Below are positions 15,200 through 21,566 of a DNA stretch of 27,943 nucleotides, piece after piece (positions within the stretch are counted from its first letter, which is position 1; every line of letters starts with the position of its first letter). The position numbers and the translations under genes were made by a program. The DNA lies in contig JAITOQ010000060.1 of assembly GCA_031289865.1 (NCBI GenBank), forward strand, positions 1 to 27,943, given 5' to 3'. The DNA is from Clostridiales bacterium. GTDB lineage: Bacteria; Bacillota; Clostridia; Christensenellales; JAISNN01. The notes beneath the pieces are model-generated. The model was not told the origin of the DNA. It saw nothing but the letters and a program-made list of their open reading frames with translations, and searched no databases.

Positions 15200-15373
15200 A
15201 TGACGACAGTCATTACGCCGGCGAACCAATCGCCGAAAAACATTGAAACGATACTGAAGCCCGTTAGGGAGCTTCGGAGTGCGTTTCGGGAAATAACTAA
15301 AATAACGGAGGAGCAAAATGATTTCTATTCCGTCTTTCATCGCAAAGATTGCGCAAAAAAGCGAGAGCGATAA
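15200..15373 (+). CDS. 57-residue small phage protein, overlapping its neighbours
   Basis: The frame can start at 15191, 15194 or 15200. The AAAAGGA at 15184-15190 is best spaced (9 nt) from the ATG at 15200. The protein begins MTTVITPANQSPKNIETILK and has a basic helical middle. The last 18 codons overlap the start of the 299-residue coiled-coil gene in another frame. It may be real, with the overlap as a coupling device, or an incidental frame. No family was recognised. Confidence 0.4.
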   Translation: MTTVITPANQSPKNIETILKPVRELRSAFREITKITEEQNDFYSVFHRKDCAKKRER

Positions 15374-16217
15374 GGAAAAAGCAAAGGAACTTGAAAAGGA
15401 ACTCATAAAACAACTCAAAGAGATTGAAATCGAATCGGGGGAGACGGCTTCGCAAAGCTCGCCCGCACCCGCGCTCAAGCTCGACAAGTTAGAATTCCGG
15501 ACAGATGACGACGACGCGTTAAAAAAACGCGCCGAAATCGAAGCGGAAAAGCTTGCCGCGGACAAACTCTCCGCGCTTTCCGAAAAAAACGTTTCGGAGG
15601 TTTCGGGGCTTGACGAACAAAAAACCGCGCTTTCCGAAAAAAAGGATTCGGAGATTGCCGCCCTAAAAGCGGAGCTTGCCGAAATCAAAAAACAAGCGGA
15701 CAACGACACCTTAAAGAGGGGACTGCAGCGTTCGTCGATTGCGACGGGCCGCGTAGACGAGATCGATAAGGCGGGAATCGGTGCGGAGACTCGGTACATT
15801 TCGGACTACAACCGCTCCGCGGAACGGATCGACAGAGAACTGCTCGCCCTCAAAAACAGTTTTGAGAGCAGTGTGAAAAATCTCGAATTTGAAAAGGCGT
15901 ACGAGGCCGAAAAAAAACTCGCCGCTCTCAAAAAGGAACGCGACGATTTAGTCGCGGAGATGATCAAGTACAACAACACGGTCGACGAAAAAGAAAACGA
16001 TTACATCATGAAGTACAACAAGTATCTCGAAACGACGCAAGGCGCGTCTGCCGCCGCACCCGTCACGGAGGGATATTCCGAACGCTATGACCTCGCGCTT
16101 GAATTTTATTCGGGATTGGACAAAAGCATCGCGCAAGATTTGATTAAAAACAATGCGTACTTAAAGTCCTATCTCGGAACGGCGAGTTATACAAAACTGT
16201 TAAACGCTTTGAAATAA
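15318..16217 (+). CDS. Coiled-coil virion-associated protein (possible ejection protein)
   Basis: The 299-residue protein is strongly helical and charged, with long heptad-patterned stretches (about residues 15-35, 75-130 and 165-225) interrupted by SSIATGRVDEIDKAGIGAET (about 140-159). Its C terminus (YSERYDLALEFYSGLDKSIA...SYLGTASYTKLLNALK) is a compact helical domain. GGAGGAG precedes the ATG closely. In P22-like phages genes at this place encode needle or ejection proteins, so a role in DNA delivery is possible but not shown. It lacks the length of a tail tape measure and has no hydrophobic pore segment. Confidence 0.55.
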   Translation: MISIPSFIAKIAQKSESDKEKAKELEKELIKQLKEIEIESGETASQSSPAPALKLDKLEFRTDDDDALKKRAEIEAEKLAADKLSALSEKNVSEVSGLDEQKTALSEKKDSEIAALKAELAEIKKQADNDTLKRGLQRSSIATGRVDEIDKAGIGAETRYISDYNRSAERIDRELLALKNSFESSVKNLEFEKAYEAEKKLAALKKERDDLVAEMIKYNNTVDEKENDYIMKYNKYLETTQGASAAAPVTEGYSERYDLALEFYSGLDKSIAQDLIKNNAYLKSYLGTASYTKLLNALK

Positions 16218-16232
16218 GCGGGAGAGGGGCTT

Positions 16233-16460
16233 ATGCTTTGGGACGAGATTATTAAATTGGCCGTTGCGAACGGGCTGTTTGCCGTACTTTTTGTCGCGCT
16301 CCTTCTCTATGTCCTAAAGGACGGGAGAGTGCGCGAACAAAAATACCAATCGACAATCGCACAGTTGAGTACCGCATTAGGAGCGGTAAAAGAGATCAAA
16401 ACCGATGTGGAGAGCATCAAGGAAAAGCTGTTCGGCGGGGGCGAATCGGAGGAACGATGA
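16233..16460 (+). CDS. BhlA/UviB-type holin-like protein
   Basis: The 75-residue protein has one N-terminal transmembrane helix (LAVANGLFAVLFVALLLYVL, residues 9-28) followed by a charged amphipathic coiled coil (REQKYQSTIAQLSTALGAVK). This is the BhlA/UviB family pattern (PF10960), linked to holins and bacteriocin release. GGAGAGGGG precedes the ATG. Its stop overlaps the start of the next gene (ATGA at 16457-16460), so the two membrane proteins are coupled. Confidence 0.8.
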   Translation: MLWDEIIKLAVANGLFAVLFVALLLYVLKDGRVREQKYQSTIAQLSTALGAVKEIKTDVESIKEKLFGGGESEER

Positions 16461-16747
16461 AAGAAAAATTAAAAAGCCCTAAATTTTGGCTGACGCTTTC
16501 GGGCGCGTTTATACTTTTGCTCCAATCCTTTGGTGTAAAGCTCGACGCACCCGCGGTAAACGAAGCGTTGACCTCGATAAGCGGCTTGCTTTTAGTCGCG
16601 GGCGTCCTCTCAAAAGACAAGGACGCCGCGGAAAGCGCGCCCAAAACCGACGTGACGGTGAAAACCGACGAAACCGCGAACGCTTTGCCAAAAACCGACG
16701 GCGCGGCTAAAATCGACGCGGCGGAGGGGACTAAGCGCGAACGGTGA
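16457..16747 (+). CDS. Phage holin-type membrane protein
   Basis: The 96-residue protein opens with KSPKFWLTLSGAFILLLQSF (residues 6-25) and has a second hydrophobic helix (SISGLLLVAGVLS, about 40-52), then a long Lys/Asp/Thr/Ala-rich tail. Two helices with a basic N-terminus and KxxxFWL motif recall phi-LC3-type holins (PF04531). The hydrophilic tail is longer and more repetitive (TDVTVKTDET, KTDGAAKID) than usual. It forms a pair with the upstream BhlA-like gene. No endolysin gene follows; a hairpin and a strong terminator come next. Confidence 0.65.
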   Translation: MKEKLKSPKFWLTLSGAFILLLQSFGVKLDAPAVNEALTSISGLLLVAGVLSKDKDAAESAPKTDVTVKTDETANALPKTDGAAKIDAAEGTKRER

Positions 16748-16779
16748 ATTTGAGGAGCGGCGGGATTGCCGAATGAAAT

Positions 16780-16794
16780 GCGGTATAGAACCGC
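16780..16794 (+). other. Small hairpin after the holin gene
   Basis: GCGGT (16780-16784) and ACCGC (16790-16794) form a 5-bp stem around ATAGA. The sequence resembles the CGGCGGTATAGAAACGC repeat found in dnaX. It lies between the holin stop and the main terminator. Confidence 0.35.
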
Positions 16795-16805
16795 GGAAAA
16801 CACAA

Positions 16806-16850
16806 AAAAAGGACTGTTTCAATATTTTTTGAAACAGTCCTTTTTCTTTT
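16806..16850. terminator. Strong bidirectional terminator closing the phage cassette
   Basis: A 17-bp stem, AAAAAGGACTGTTTCAA (16806-16822) with its complement at 16829-16845, encloses a 6-nt loop and is followed by TTTTTCTTTT. The A-run on the left gives a U-run for minus-strand transcripts too, so it would also end the antitoxin-like gene at 16865. Confidence 0.9.
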
Positions 16851-16864
16851 AAAACAAATCGGAA

Positions 16865-17053
16865 TTATACCCCGATATCGTCAAGCATTTCCCGAACGGA
16901 CGAAAAGCCTTTACGCTTTCCCTCTTTTACTTCTTCGGCAAGTTTTCGCCCCTCCTCGATAGCCGCCTCGGTTTCCGCATTATAACGAGGGAGATAAGGC
17001 TCAACGTCATCTATTTCGTTGAGCTTCGTATGTGTTACGTCAGATTTAGCCAT
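16865..17053 (-). CDS. Orphan RelB/DinJ-like antitoxin fragment or small regulator
   Basis: The 62-residue, acidic, helical protein has a C terminus (YNAETEAAIEEGRKLAEEVK, then GFSSVREMLDDIGV) resembling the toxin-neutralising tail of RelB/DinJ antitoxins. The ribbon-helix-helix N terminus of that family is not evident. AGGAGG lies 6 nt before the ATG, with an extended -10 (TGA-TATAAT, 17091-17083) upstream. No toxin gene is adjacent: downstream is the shared terminator and upstream is the divergent 51-residue gene. It may be a solitary antitoxin, an anti-toxin remnant, or a different small protein. Confidence 0.55.
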   Translation of the reverse strand: MAKSDVTHTKLNEIDDVEPYLPRYNAETEAAIEEGRKLAEEVKEGKRKGFSSVREMLDDIGV

Positions 17054-17082
17054 AATGTTCCTCCTATACTTTTATATATTTA

Positions 17083-17091
17083 ATTATATCA
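17083..17091 (-). promoter_or_regulatory. Extended -10 promoter for the antitoxin-like gene
   Basis: On the minus strand TGA-TATAAT reads 17091-17083, about 30 nt before the ATG. The -35 region is T-rich without a clear TTGACA match. Confidence 0.55.
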
Positions 17092-17189
17092 CAAAACAAA
17101 CAAAAAATATGCGATTATTCGTTTCATCGGTAATATTTCGACGCTTTACGCAATATTCTTTAGTAGGAAAAAACATCTCGGAGGTTTTT

Positions 17190-17345
17190 ATGTTTAACGG
17201 TAATTCAACTTATTTGGTTTTAATTTTGATTATGATCCTATTGTTTTCGGGCGACGGAGGGATTAACGGCAACGAAAGTATCATTTTGATTGTCACTTTG
17301 ATCGCTATGCTTTTGACCGATTCGTCAAGCAGATTGTGTCGTTGA
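17190..17345 (+). CDS. 51-residue hydrophobic two-helix protein
   Basis: The start at 17190 has CGGAGG (17179-17184) 5 nt upstream; longer in-frame starts lie over the divergent promoter and lack a ribosome site. The protein has two hydrophobic helices (YLVLILIMILLF and IILIVTLIAMLL) joined by a Gly-rich turn (SGDGGINGNES). Clostridia encode many such small membrane peptides, some linked to spore coat or envelope, but none is a clear match. The stop codon TGA runs directly into a heptamer repeat, so the C-terminal SSRLCR may have been reshaped. Confidence 0.6.
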   Translation: MFNGNSTYLVLILIMILLFSGDGGINGNESIILIVTLIAMLLTDSSSRLCR

Positions 17346-17418
17346 AGTTGAAAATTGAAAGTTGAAAGTTGAAATAATAATCCTTACTTTTCAACTTTCA
17401 ACTTTCAACTCTCAATTT
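17344..17418. repeat. Heptamer-arm repeat, copy F (simple hairpin)
   Basis: GAAGTTGAAAATTGAAAGTT-type heptamers on the left (about 17344-17372) face their complement on the right (about 17388-17418) around a short TAATAATCCTTAC loop. There is no core. The stem of roughly 27 bp could act as a terminator after the 51-residue gene. Confidence 0.8.
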
Positions 17419-17442
17419 AAAAAATAAACCCTTAAAAATTAC

Positions 17443-17471
17443 TTGAAACTTCGGCGGTTTTATGTTACAAT
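17443..17471 (+). promoter_or_regulatory. Promoter for the WG-repeat gene
   Basis: The -35 TTGAAA (17443-17448) and the extended -10 TGT-TACAAT (17463-17471) are 17 bp apart. Transcription would start near 17478, about 12 nt before the ATG, so the leader is very short. Confidence 0.75.
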
Positions 17472-17489
17472 GTTGTTCGGAGTAACTAT

Positions 17490-18695
17490 ATGAATAAAGG
17501 TAAACCCTATAAAAAAGTCAGAGCGCAATACGTTCCGCCGTATGACAAAGAACTTTTAGCGCGTCCCGTAAGCGATTTGGACCTCAGCGACGCGTTGAAA
17601 GAGATCCTTACTAACGGATATATCAAGGATTTGTACGGAATCGTCAGACGCAGCGAACGCGAAATGTTCGGCGTAAAATTTTTTAATAAAAAGCATTTGA
17701 CGGAGTTAAAACACGCGCTTTCCGCTTTGTCGGTGGATTTTCGCGAAGAGGTTCGCGAGGAAGAGAATGCGGAAGCTATAGACGGAGCGGACGAAAAAAG
17801 CGACGCCCAAAAGACCGAGGCGGTATCGGCGAATGTCAAGCCCTTTGACCCGAAAGCGGGTCGCAGACCCGACCGAAACGACAACCGCGGCGACAGAAAC
17901 GACAACCGCAGAGACCGAAACGACAACCGCGGCGACCGAAACGGCGCGAGCGTTGACCGCAGACAAGACGCGGTAGCGGCGGGTGCGGAGCGCGGAAGAG
18001 CGCAGAGTGTCGGAGAAAACGCGGACCGCAGACCGAACGCAGAAAGAAACACGGGGTTCGGAAACGGAAAGCCGAAAATCGATCAAAACCGCAAGCAGTT
18101 AGGCGACCCCGCAAAAAACCGTCAAAAGGACGGCGGGAGCGGCGACCGCAGAGAACAGCCGAATAGCGGAAACAGAGAAAAGTCGGGTAAAAAGAGTATT
18201 TACGGATACGCTACCGATTTAATCAAGTTTTTTCAAGAAAAAATCCCTCAAGGCGAACGTCCTAAGGCGGCGGACGAGCCGACCAAAAATACGCCGATCT
18301 CACCTGAGGAGAATTGGACTAAATATACGCGCAACGGTCGTTACGGGTATATCGAGCCGGGTACGAATCAGATAAAAATTCAGCCCGTGTACGAGGAGAT
18401 TTTTGCCTTTCGCGAAGGGCTTGCGTGCGCGGAAAAAAACGAGTTGTTCGGCTATGTCGATCCGCAAAACAATGTGATTATCCCCTTTGATTACGAGCTT
18501 GGAATGAGCTTTAAGGAAGGGCTTGCTTGCGTGACAAAGCACGGCAAGTCGGGCTTTATCGATAGGGAAGGCAATGTGGCTATTCCTTTCCGTTTTGATG
18601 CGGCGATGCCGTTTAACGACGGGGTTGCGCGGGTCAAGGAAAGCGAGAAGTGGGAAGAAATCGACAAGAGCGGAAAGGTCGTTAAAATATACTAA
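17490..18695 (+). CDS. WG-repeat protein with RNA-polymerase alpha-CTD-like N terminus
   Basis: This 401-residue protein has three parts. Residues 22-80 (ARPVSDLDLSDALKEILTNG, IKDLYGIVRRSEREMFGVKF, then NKKHLTELKHAL) match the helix-hairpin-helix layout of the alpha C-terminal domain of RNA polymerase. Residues about 115-245 are a low-complexity Arg/Asp/Asn/Gly linker containing 21-bp DNA repeats. Residues about 280-400 hold three WG-type beta repeats (YGYIEPGTNQIKIQPVYEEI, FGYVDPQNNVIIPFDYELGM, SGFIDREGNVAIPFRFDAAM). There is no signal peptide, so it is probably cytoplasmic. WG repeats are usually protein-binding; joining them to an alpha-CTD-like domain suggests a transcription-linked or nucleic-acid-bound adaptor, which is inference. 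GGAG lies 7 nt before the ATG. Confidence 0.75.
   Translation: MNKGKPYKKVRAQYVPPYDKELLARPVSDLDLSDALKEILTNGYIKDLYGIVRRSEREMFGVKFFNKKHLTELKHALSALSVDFREEVREEENAEAIDGADEKSDAQKTEAVSANVKPFDPKAGRRPDRNDNRGDRNDNRRDRNDNRGDRNGASVDRRQDAVAAGAERGRAQSVGENADRRPNAERNTGFGNGKPKIDQNRKQLGDPAKNRQKDGGSGDRREQPNSGNREKSGKKSIYGYATDLIKFFQEKIPQGERPKAADEPTKNTPISPEENWTKYTRNGRYGYIEPGTNQIKIQPVYEEIFAFREGLACAEKNELFGYVDPQNNVIIPFDYELGMSFKEGLACVTKHGKSGFIDREGNVAIPFRFDAAMPFNDGVARVKESEKWEEIDKSGKVVKIY
17871..17943 (+). repeat. 21-bp tandem repeat coding for RNDNRGD units
   Basis: Three full 21-bp units (17871, 17892, 17913) and a partial fourth (17934) have GACCGAAACGACAACCGC as their consensus. Each codes for a 7-residue DRNDNRG-type unit. 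The unit length is a multiple of three, so copy number can change without breaking the frame. Confidence 0.85.
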
Positions 18696-18702
18696 GTAAG
18701 CT

Positions 18703-18858
18703 TTAAGTAATAGGTAATAAGTAATAGGTAATAAGTGAGGATTAAAAGAGAATGTGATTCGGGTGTCGTTTGAGATTCTTCGCTTTGCTCAGAATGACAC
18801 CTACTTATTATAGGAGCGTAGCGACACCTTACTTATTACCTATTACTTATTACCTAAC
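18703..18858. repeat. Heptamer-arm repeat element, copy G (AAGTAAT type)
   Basis: The left arm has alternating AAGTAAT and AGGTAAT heptamers (18705-18739). The right arm has their exact complements TTACTTA and TTACCTA (18829-18856). The common core between them includes GAGATTCTTCGC, GCTCAGAATGACACC and GGAGCGTAGCGACACC. The core is shared with the GTTGAAA-type copies even though the arms are unrelated. The element fills the WG-dnaX gap; no clear promoter for dnaX is seen in it. Confidence 0.85.
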
Positions 18859-18872
18859 ATAAGAAGGAATAT

Positions 18873-20549
18873 ATGGCTGTTTCTCTGTACAGAAATTTCC
18901 GACCCGCATCGTTTGACGACGTTGTGGGACAGGATCACATCGTAAGGACGTTGGTCAATCAGATAAAGACGGGTAATGTGAGCCACGCCTATATTTTCAC
19001 GGGTACGAGGGGAACGGGCAAGACCACGACGGCAAAGATTTTTGCGCGTGCGGTCAATTGTCTGTCGCCCGTGAACGGTTCGCCGTGCGGTAAATGCGCC
19101 GCGTGCGAGGTGACGCAGTCCGCGGAAAGCGTGGATATCATCGAGCTTGACGGCGCGAGTAACAACGGAGTGGACGAGATACGCTCGCTCCGCGACAACA
19201 GTAATTTCCCGCCCGTGTATTTAAAATACAAGGTCTATATCATCGACGAAGTACACATGCTCACCATAAACGCTTTTAACGCGCTCCTAAAAACCCTCGA
19301 AGAGCCGCCGTCGCATATGATTTTTATCCTTGCGACGACCGAAATTCACAAGGTTCCTCAGACGGTGCTGTCGCGTTGTATGCGGTTTGATTTTAGGCTT
19401 GTCCCGACCGACGTTATAGCTATGCGTCTCCGTAAAATCTTTGACGAATTAGGCGTAAAATATGACGCGGAAGCAGTCTATACCCTTGCAAAATTGGGTG
19501 ACGGCAGCGTCCGCGACGCGCTTTCTTACGCGGATACCGCGCTTGCGTACAGCGGCAGCTATATCTCCTATCAAAACGTGACGGAAGCCCTTGCCGTAAG
19601 CTCACCGGAGGCATATCTGCCTCTTGCGGAGGCGGTCTTGTCGGGAAACGTAAACGCGGCTATAACCGTGTCGGCAAAAATTTTGGACGTCACGTCAAAC
19701 GTAAATATTGCGCGGCGCGAGCTTTGTAATTTTTTTAGAAACCTCATTTTTTTGAGGGCGGCGGGCGAGGGCGGCTGTCAAGGACTCACAAAAGAATTGA
19801 CACAAGCCATGCTCCCGCTTTCGGCGAAGTACGAGCCGAAGCTCCTCTACCGCGCTTTGGAAATCTTTGTAAAAGCGGAGAACGAAATGCGCTATTCGGG
19901 AAATCCGAGGATTTTTTTGGAGGCGGCAATAATCCGTGCGGCGGATTTTTCTAAGGAAACGGACGAAACGGGCTTGTTGATACGCTTAAAAAATATCGAA
20001 AACAAGTTGGAAAATTTTGACGGCGATATAAAAAAAAACTTGATTTTAAAAGCTGAAAAAGACAATTTCGGCGGTATAGAAACGCGTGTGCGGAATGAAA
20101 CGCGTTTTCGGGACGATGAAGGCATCGTCCCCTACAAAAGCACAGAAGCATTGCAGAATAACGGCGGTATAGAAACGCGTGAAACCGCGAAAAGGGATAT
20201 TCCGCAACCCGACTGTGCGGAGACAAGCGAAAAAAACGGGCGGGATATTTTCGGTAAGATGATCGGGCTGTTCCGTTCACGAAAGCATTTTCAGCTCCAC
20301 GCGTCCGCGACGAACGTACCCGACGCGGCGGTTAGAGAAAACGGGCTTTTTGTGTATTTTGCGGACGAAGCGGATTTTAACGTTTTTATGCTCGCGGACA
20401 ATTTTAAAGACGCGGAAACGGTTTTGAGGACGATAGAGCCGACGCTAAGTCTAAAGCCCGTCTACAGAAAACCGCAAGAAAAAGACCCCGCGGAGGAAAC
20501 CGCGAGGCTCAAAGAGCTTTTCAATGGGATAAAGACTATCATACGGTAG
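18873..20549 (+). CDS. dnaX: DNA polymerase III subunit gamma/tau
   Basis: The 558-residue clamp-loader ATPase opens with SLYRNFRPASFDDVVGQDHI. It has Walker A GTRGTGKT (residues 44-51), a zinc site (Cys63, Cys72, Cys75, Cys78), DEVH (125-128), sensor-1 ILATTE and an SRC arginine-finger motif (about 167-169). The domain III region ends near 370; a variable linker and a tau-type C-terminal domain follow. At 20030-20038 a run of nine A occurs in codons 386-389, with stop codons within 7 codons in the -1 frame and 2 in the +1 frame. The linker also carries a repeat with 20-bp direct ends (residues about 399-436). The gene heads the conserved dnaX-ybaB-recR set. AAGGA lies 5 nt before the ATG. 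Confidence 0.97.
   Translation: MAVSLYRNFRPASFDDVVGQDHIVRTLVNQIKTGNVSHAYIFTGTRGTGKTTTAKIFARAVNCLSPVNGSPCGKCAACEVTQSAESVDIIELDGASNNGVDEIRSLRDNSNFPPVYLKYKVYIIDEVHMLTINAFNALLKTLEEPPSHMIFILATTEIHKVPQTVLSRCMRFDFRLVPTDVIAMRLRKIFDELGVKYDAEAVYTLAKLGDGSVRDALSYADTALAYSGSYISYQNVTEALAVSSPEAYLPLAEAVLSGNVNAAITVSAKILDVTSNVNIARRELCNFFRNLIFLRAAGEGGCQGLTKELTQAMLPLSAKYEPKLLYRALEIFVKAENEMRYSGNPRIFLEAAIIRAADFSKETDETGLLIRLKNIENKLENFDGDIKKNLILKAEKDNFGGIETRVRNETRFRDDEGIVPYKSTEALQNNGGIETRETAKRDIPQPDCAETSEKNGRDIFGKMIGLFRSRKHFQLHASATNVPDAAVRENGLFVYFADEADFNVFMLADNFKDAETVLRTIEPTLSLKPVYRKPQEKDPAEETARLKELFNGIKTIIR
20030..20038 (+). other. A9 slippage site in dnaX
   Basis: Nine consecutive A bases follow GAT-AT in codons 386-389. 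A one-base insertion or -1 shift yields KLDFKS and then TGA at 20054-20056, giving about 394 residues. A one-base deletion or +1 shift meets TGA at 20041-20043. Thermus dnaX makes its gamma form by transcriptional slippage on an A9 run. Confidence 0.55.
20069..20181 (+). repeat. In-frame repeat element within the dnaX linker
   Basis: Two perfect 20-bp copies of CGGCGGTATAGAAACGCGTG (20069-20088 and 20162-20181) are 93 bp apart, a multiple of three. Between them is a hairpin, GGGACGATG (20110-20118), AAGG, CATCGTCCC (20123-20131), of a kind often seen as an intergenic repeat in Clostridia. It encodes an extra linker stretch without a fold-like pattern. Confidence 0.7.
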
Positions 20550-20610
20550 GTTTGATTAACTTATAATTTCGCATTAAAATACAAAACAAATTTTTAAGGA
20601 GTGACGAAGT

Positions 20611-20943
20611 ATGCCAAAATTCGGAGGATTCGGCGGCGGCAACAACATGCAGCAGCTTATGAAGCAAGCTCAAAAGATGCAAGAGGACATGCAAAAAGCC
20701 CAAGAGGAATTAGAGGACACGGAGATTTCCGCCGAAGCGGGCGGAGGTCTTGTCGAGGTCACTATGACGGGAAAAAAGCAATTGATTTCCATCAAAATCA
20801 AGCCCGAAGTCGTTGACCCGTCGGACGTAGAAATGCTTGAGGATCTCATCATTGCGGCGATAAACGACGCGTACAAGACCGCCGACGAGGAAGCCGAGAG
20901 GGTAATGGGACCGCTTGCGGGCGGCATGGGCGGCTTGTTTTGA
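20611..20943 (+). CDS. ybaB: YbaB/EbfC nucleoid-associated protein
   Basis: The 110-residue protein has the family layout: a Gly/Asn-rich, Met-rich N terminus (GFGGGNNMQQLMKQAQKMQE), a helix, then a beta sheet (GGGLVEVTMTGKKQLISIKI) and a C-terminal helix (MLEDLIIAAINDAYKTADEE). YbaB forms dimers that bind DNA and is encoded between dnaX and recR in most bacteria, as here. AAGGAG lies 9 nt before the ATG. Its stop codon TGA overlaps the TTG start of recR (TTGA), so the two are coupled. Confidence 0.95.
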   Translation: MPKFGGFGGGNNMQQLMKQAQKMQEDMQKAQEELEDTEISAEAGGGLVEVTMTGKKQLISIKIKPEVVDPSDVEMLEDLIIAAINDAYKTADEEAERVMGPLAGGMGGLF

Positions 20944-21524
20944 GAGAGATAGACAGCGTTGCAAAGCTTGCGGGATATTTTTCGCGTCTGCCCGGAGTAG
21001 GGAAAAAGACGGCGGGGCGGTACGCTTACGCCGTTATCAATATGTCACGCGAGGACGCTTGCGGTTTTTCGGACGCTATCGCGGAGGTAAAGGAAAAAGT
21101 GCGGTTTTGTAAGACTTGCGGCGACTTTACCGACGAGGAGGAATGCGTCGTTTGCCGTACGCGTGACGCGTCCGTTATTTTGGTCGTCAAAGAGCCGAAG
21201 GACGTACTCGCTATCGAAAAGGTCAGAGAGTATCAAGGAGTATATCACGTCTTGCACGGGGTGTTAGACCCGAATAATAATGTGGGTCCGGAGGATATCC
21301 GTATAAAAGAATTGCTGCCGCGCTTAGACGGAGTAAAAGAGATTATCGTCGCGACGAACCCCGATCTTTTAGGAGAGGCGACCGCAATGTATATCGCACG
21401 ACTGCTCAAAAATTTTGACGTGACCGTCACGCGTATCGCGCACGGACTTCCCGTCGGCTCCGAGATAGAATATGCCGACGAAATGACACTGTCGAGAGCG
21501 TTGAGCGACAGAAAAGAGATGTAG
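20940..21524 (+). CDS. recR: Recombination protein RecR
   Basis: The 194-residue protein acts with RecF/RecO to load RecA on gapped DNA. It has an N-terminal helix-hairpin-helix (FSRLPGVGKKTAGRYAY, residues 14-30), a Cys4 zinc finger (CKTC, Cys57/Cys60, and CVVC, Cys69/Cys72), and a Toprim domain beginning VVKEPKDVLAIEK with DPNNNVGPEDI. The family-typical ending GSEIEYADEMTLSRALSDRK is present. It begins with TTG at 20940, overlapping the ybaB stop; the G-rich end of ybaB may supply a weak ribosome site. It is closed by a terminator about 12 bases downstream. Confidence 0.96.
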   Translation: MREIDSVAKLAGYFSRLPGVGKKTAGRYAYAVINMSREDACGFSDAIAEVKEKVRFCKTCGDFTDEEECVVCRTRDASVILVVKEPKDVLAIEKVREYQGVYHVLHGVLDPNNNVGPEDIRIKELLPRLDGVKEIIVATNPDLLGEATAMYIARLLKNFDVTVTRIAHGLPVGSEIEYADEMTLSRALSDRKEM

Positions 21525-21536
21525 AAAAAAGAGTTT

Positions 21537-21566
21537 AAAGGTCTGCGGATATACGCGGACCTTTTT
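21537..21566 (+). terminator. Rho-independent terminator of dnaX-ybaB-recR
   Basis: AAAGGTCTGCG (21537-21547) pairs with CGCGGACCTTT (21554-21564) with one G-U pair, around a GATATA loop, followed by TTCTAC and preceded by A residues. It lies 12 bases after the recR stop. Confidence 0.85.

Noticed and set aside
6412..16860. Complete prophage with attachment sites
   Set aside because: No integrase, no direct repeats of attachment type at the two borders, and no lysogeny or replication genes could be found; tRNA-Arg is about 9 kb away and intact.
18696..18872. Signal recognition particle RNA, often encoded before dnaX in Bacillota
   Set aside because: The gap is entirely the repeat element copy G; no SRP Alu or GGAA/GCAGG motifs are visible.
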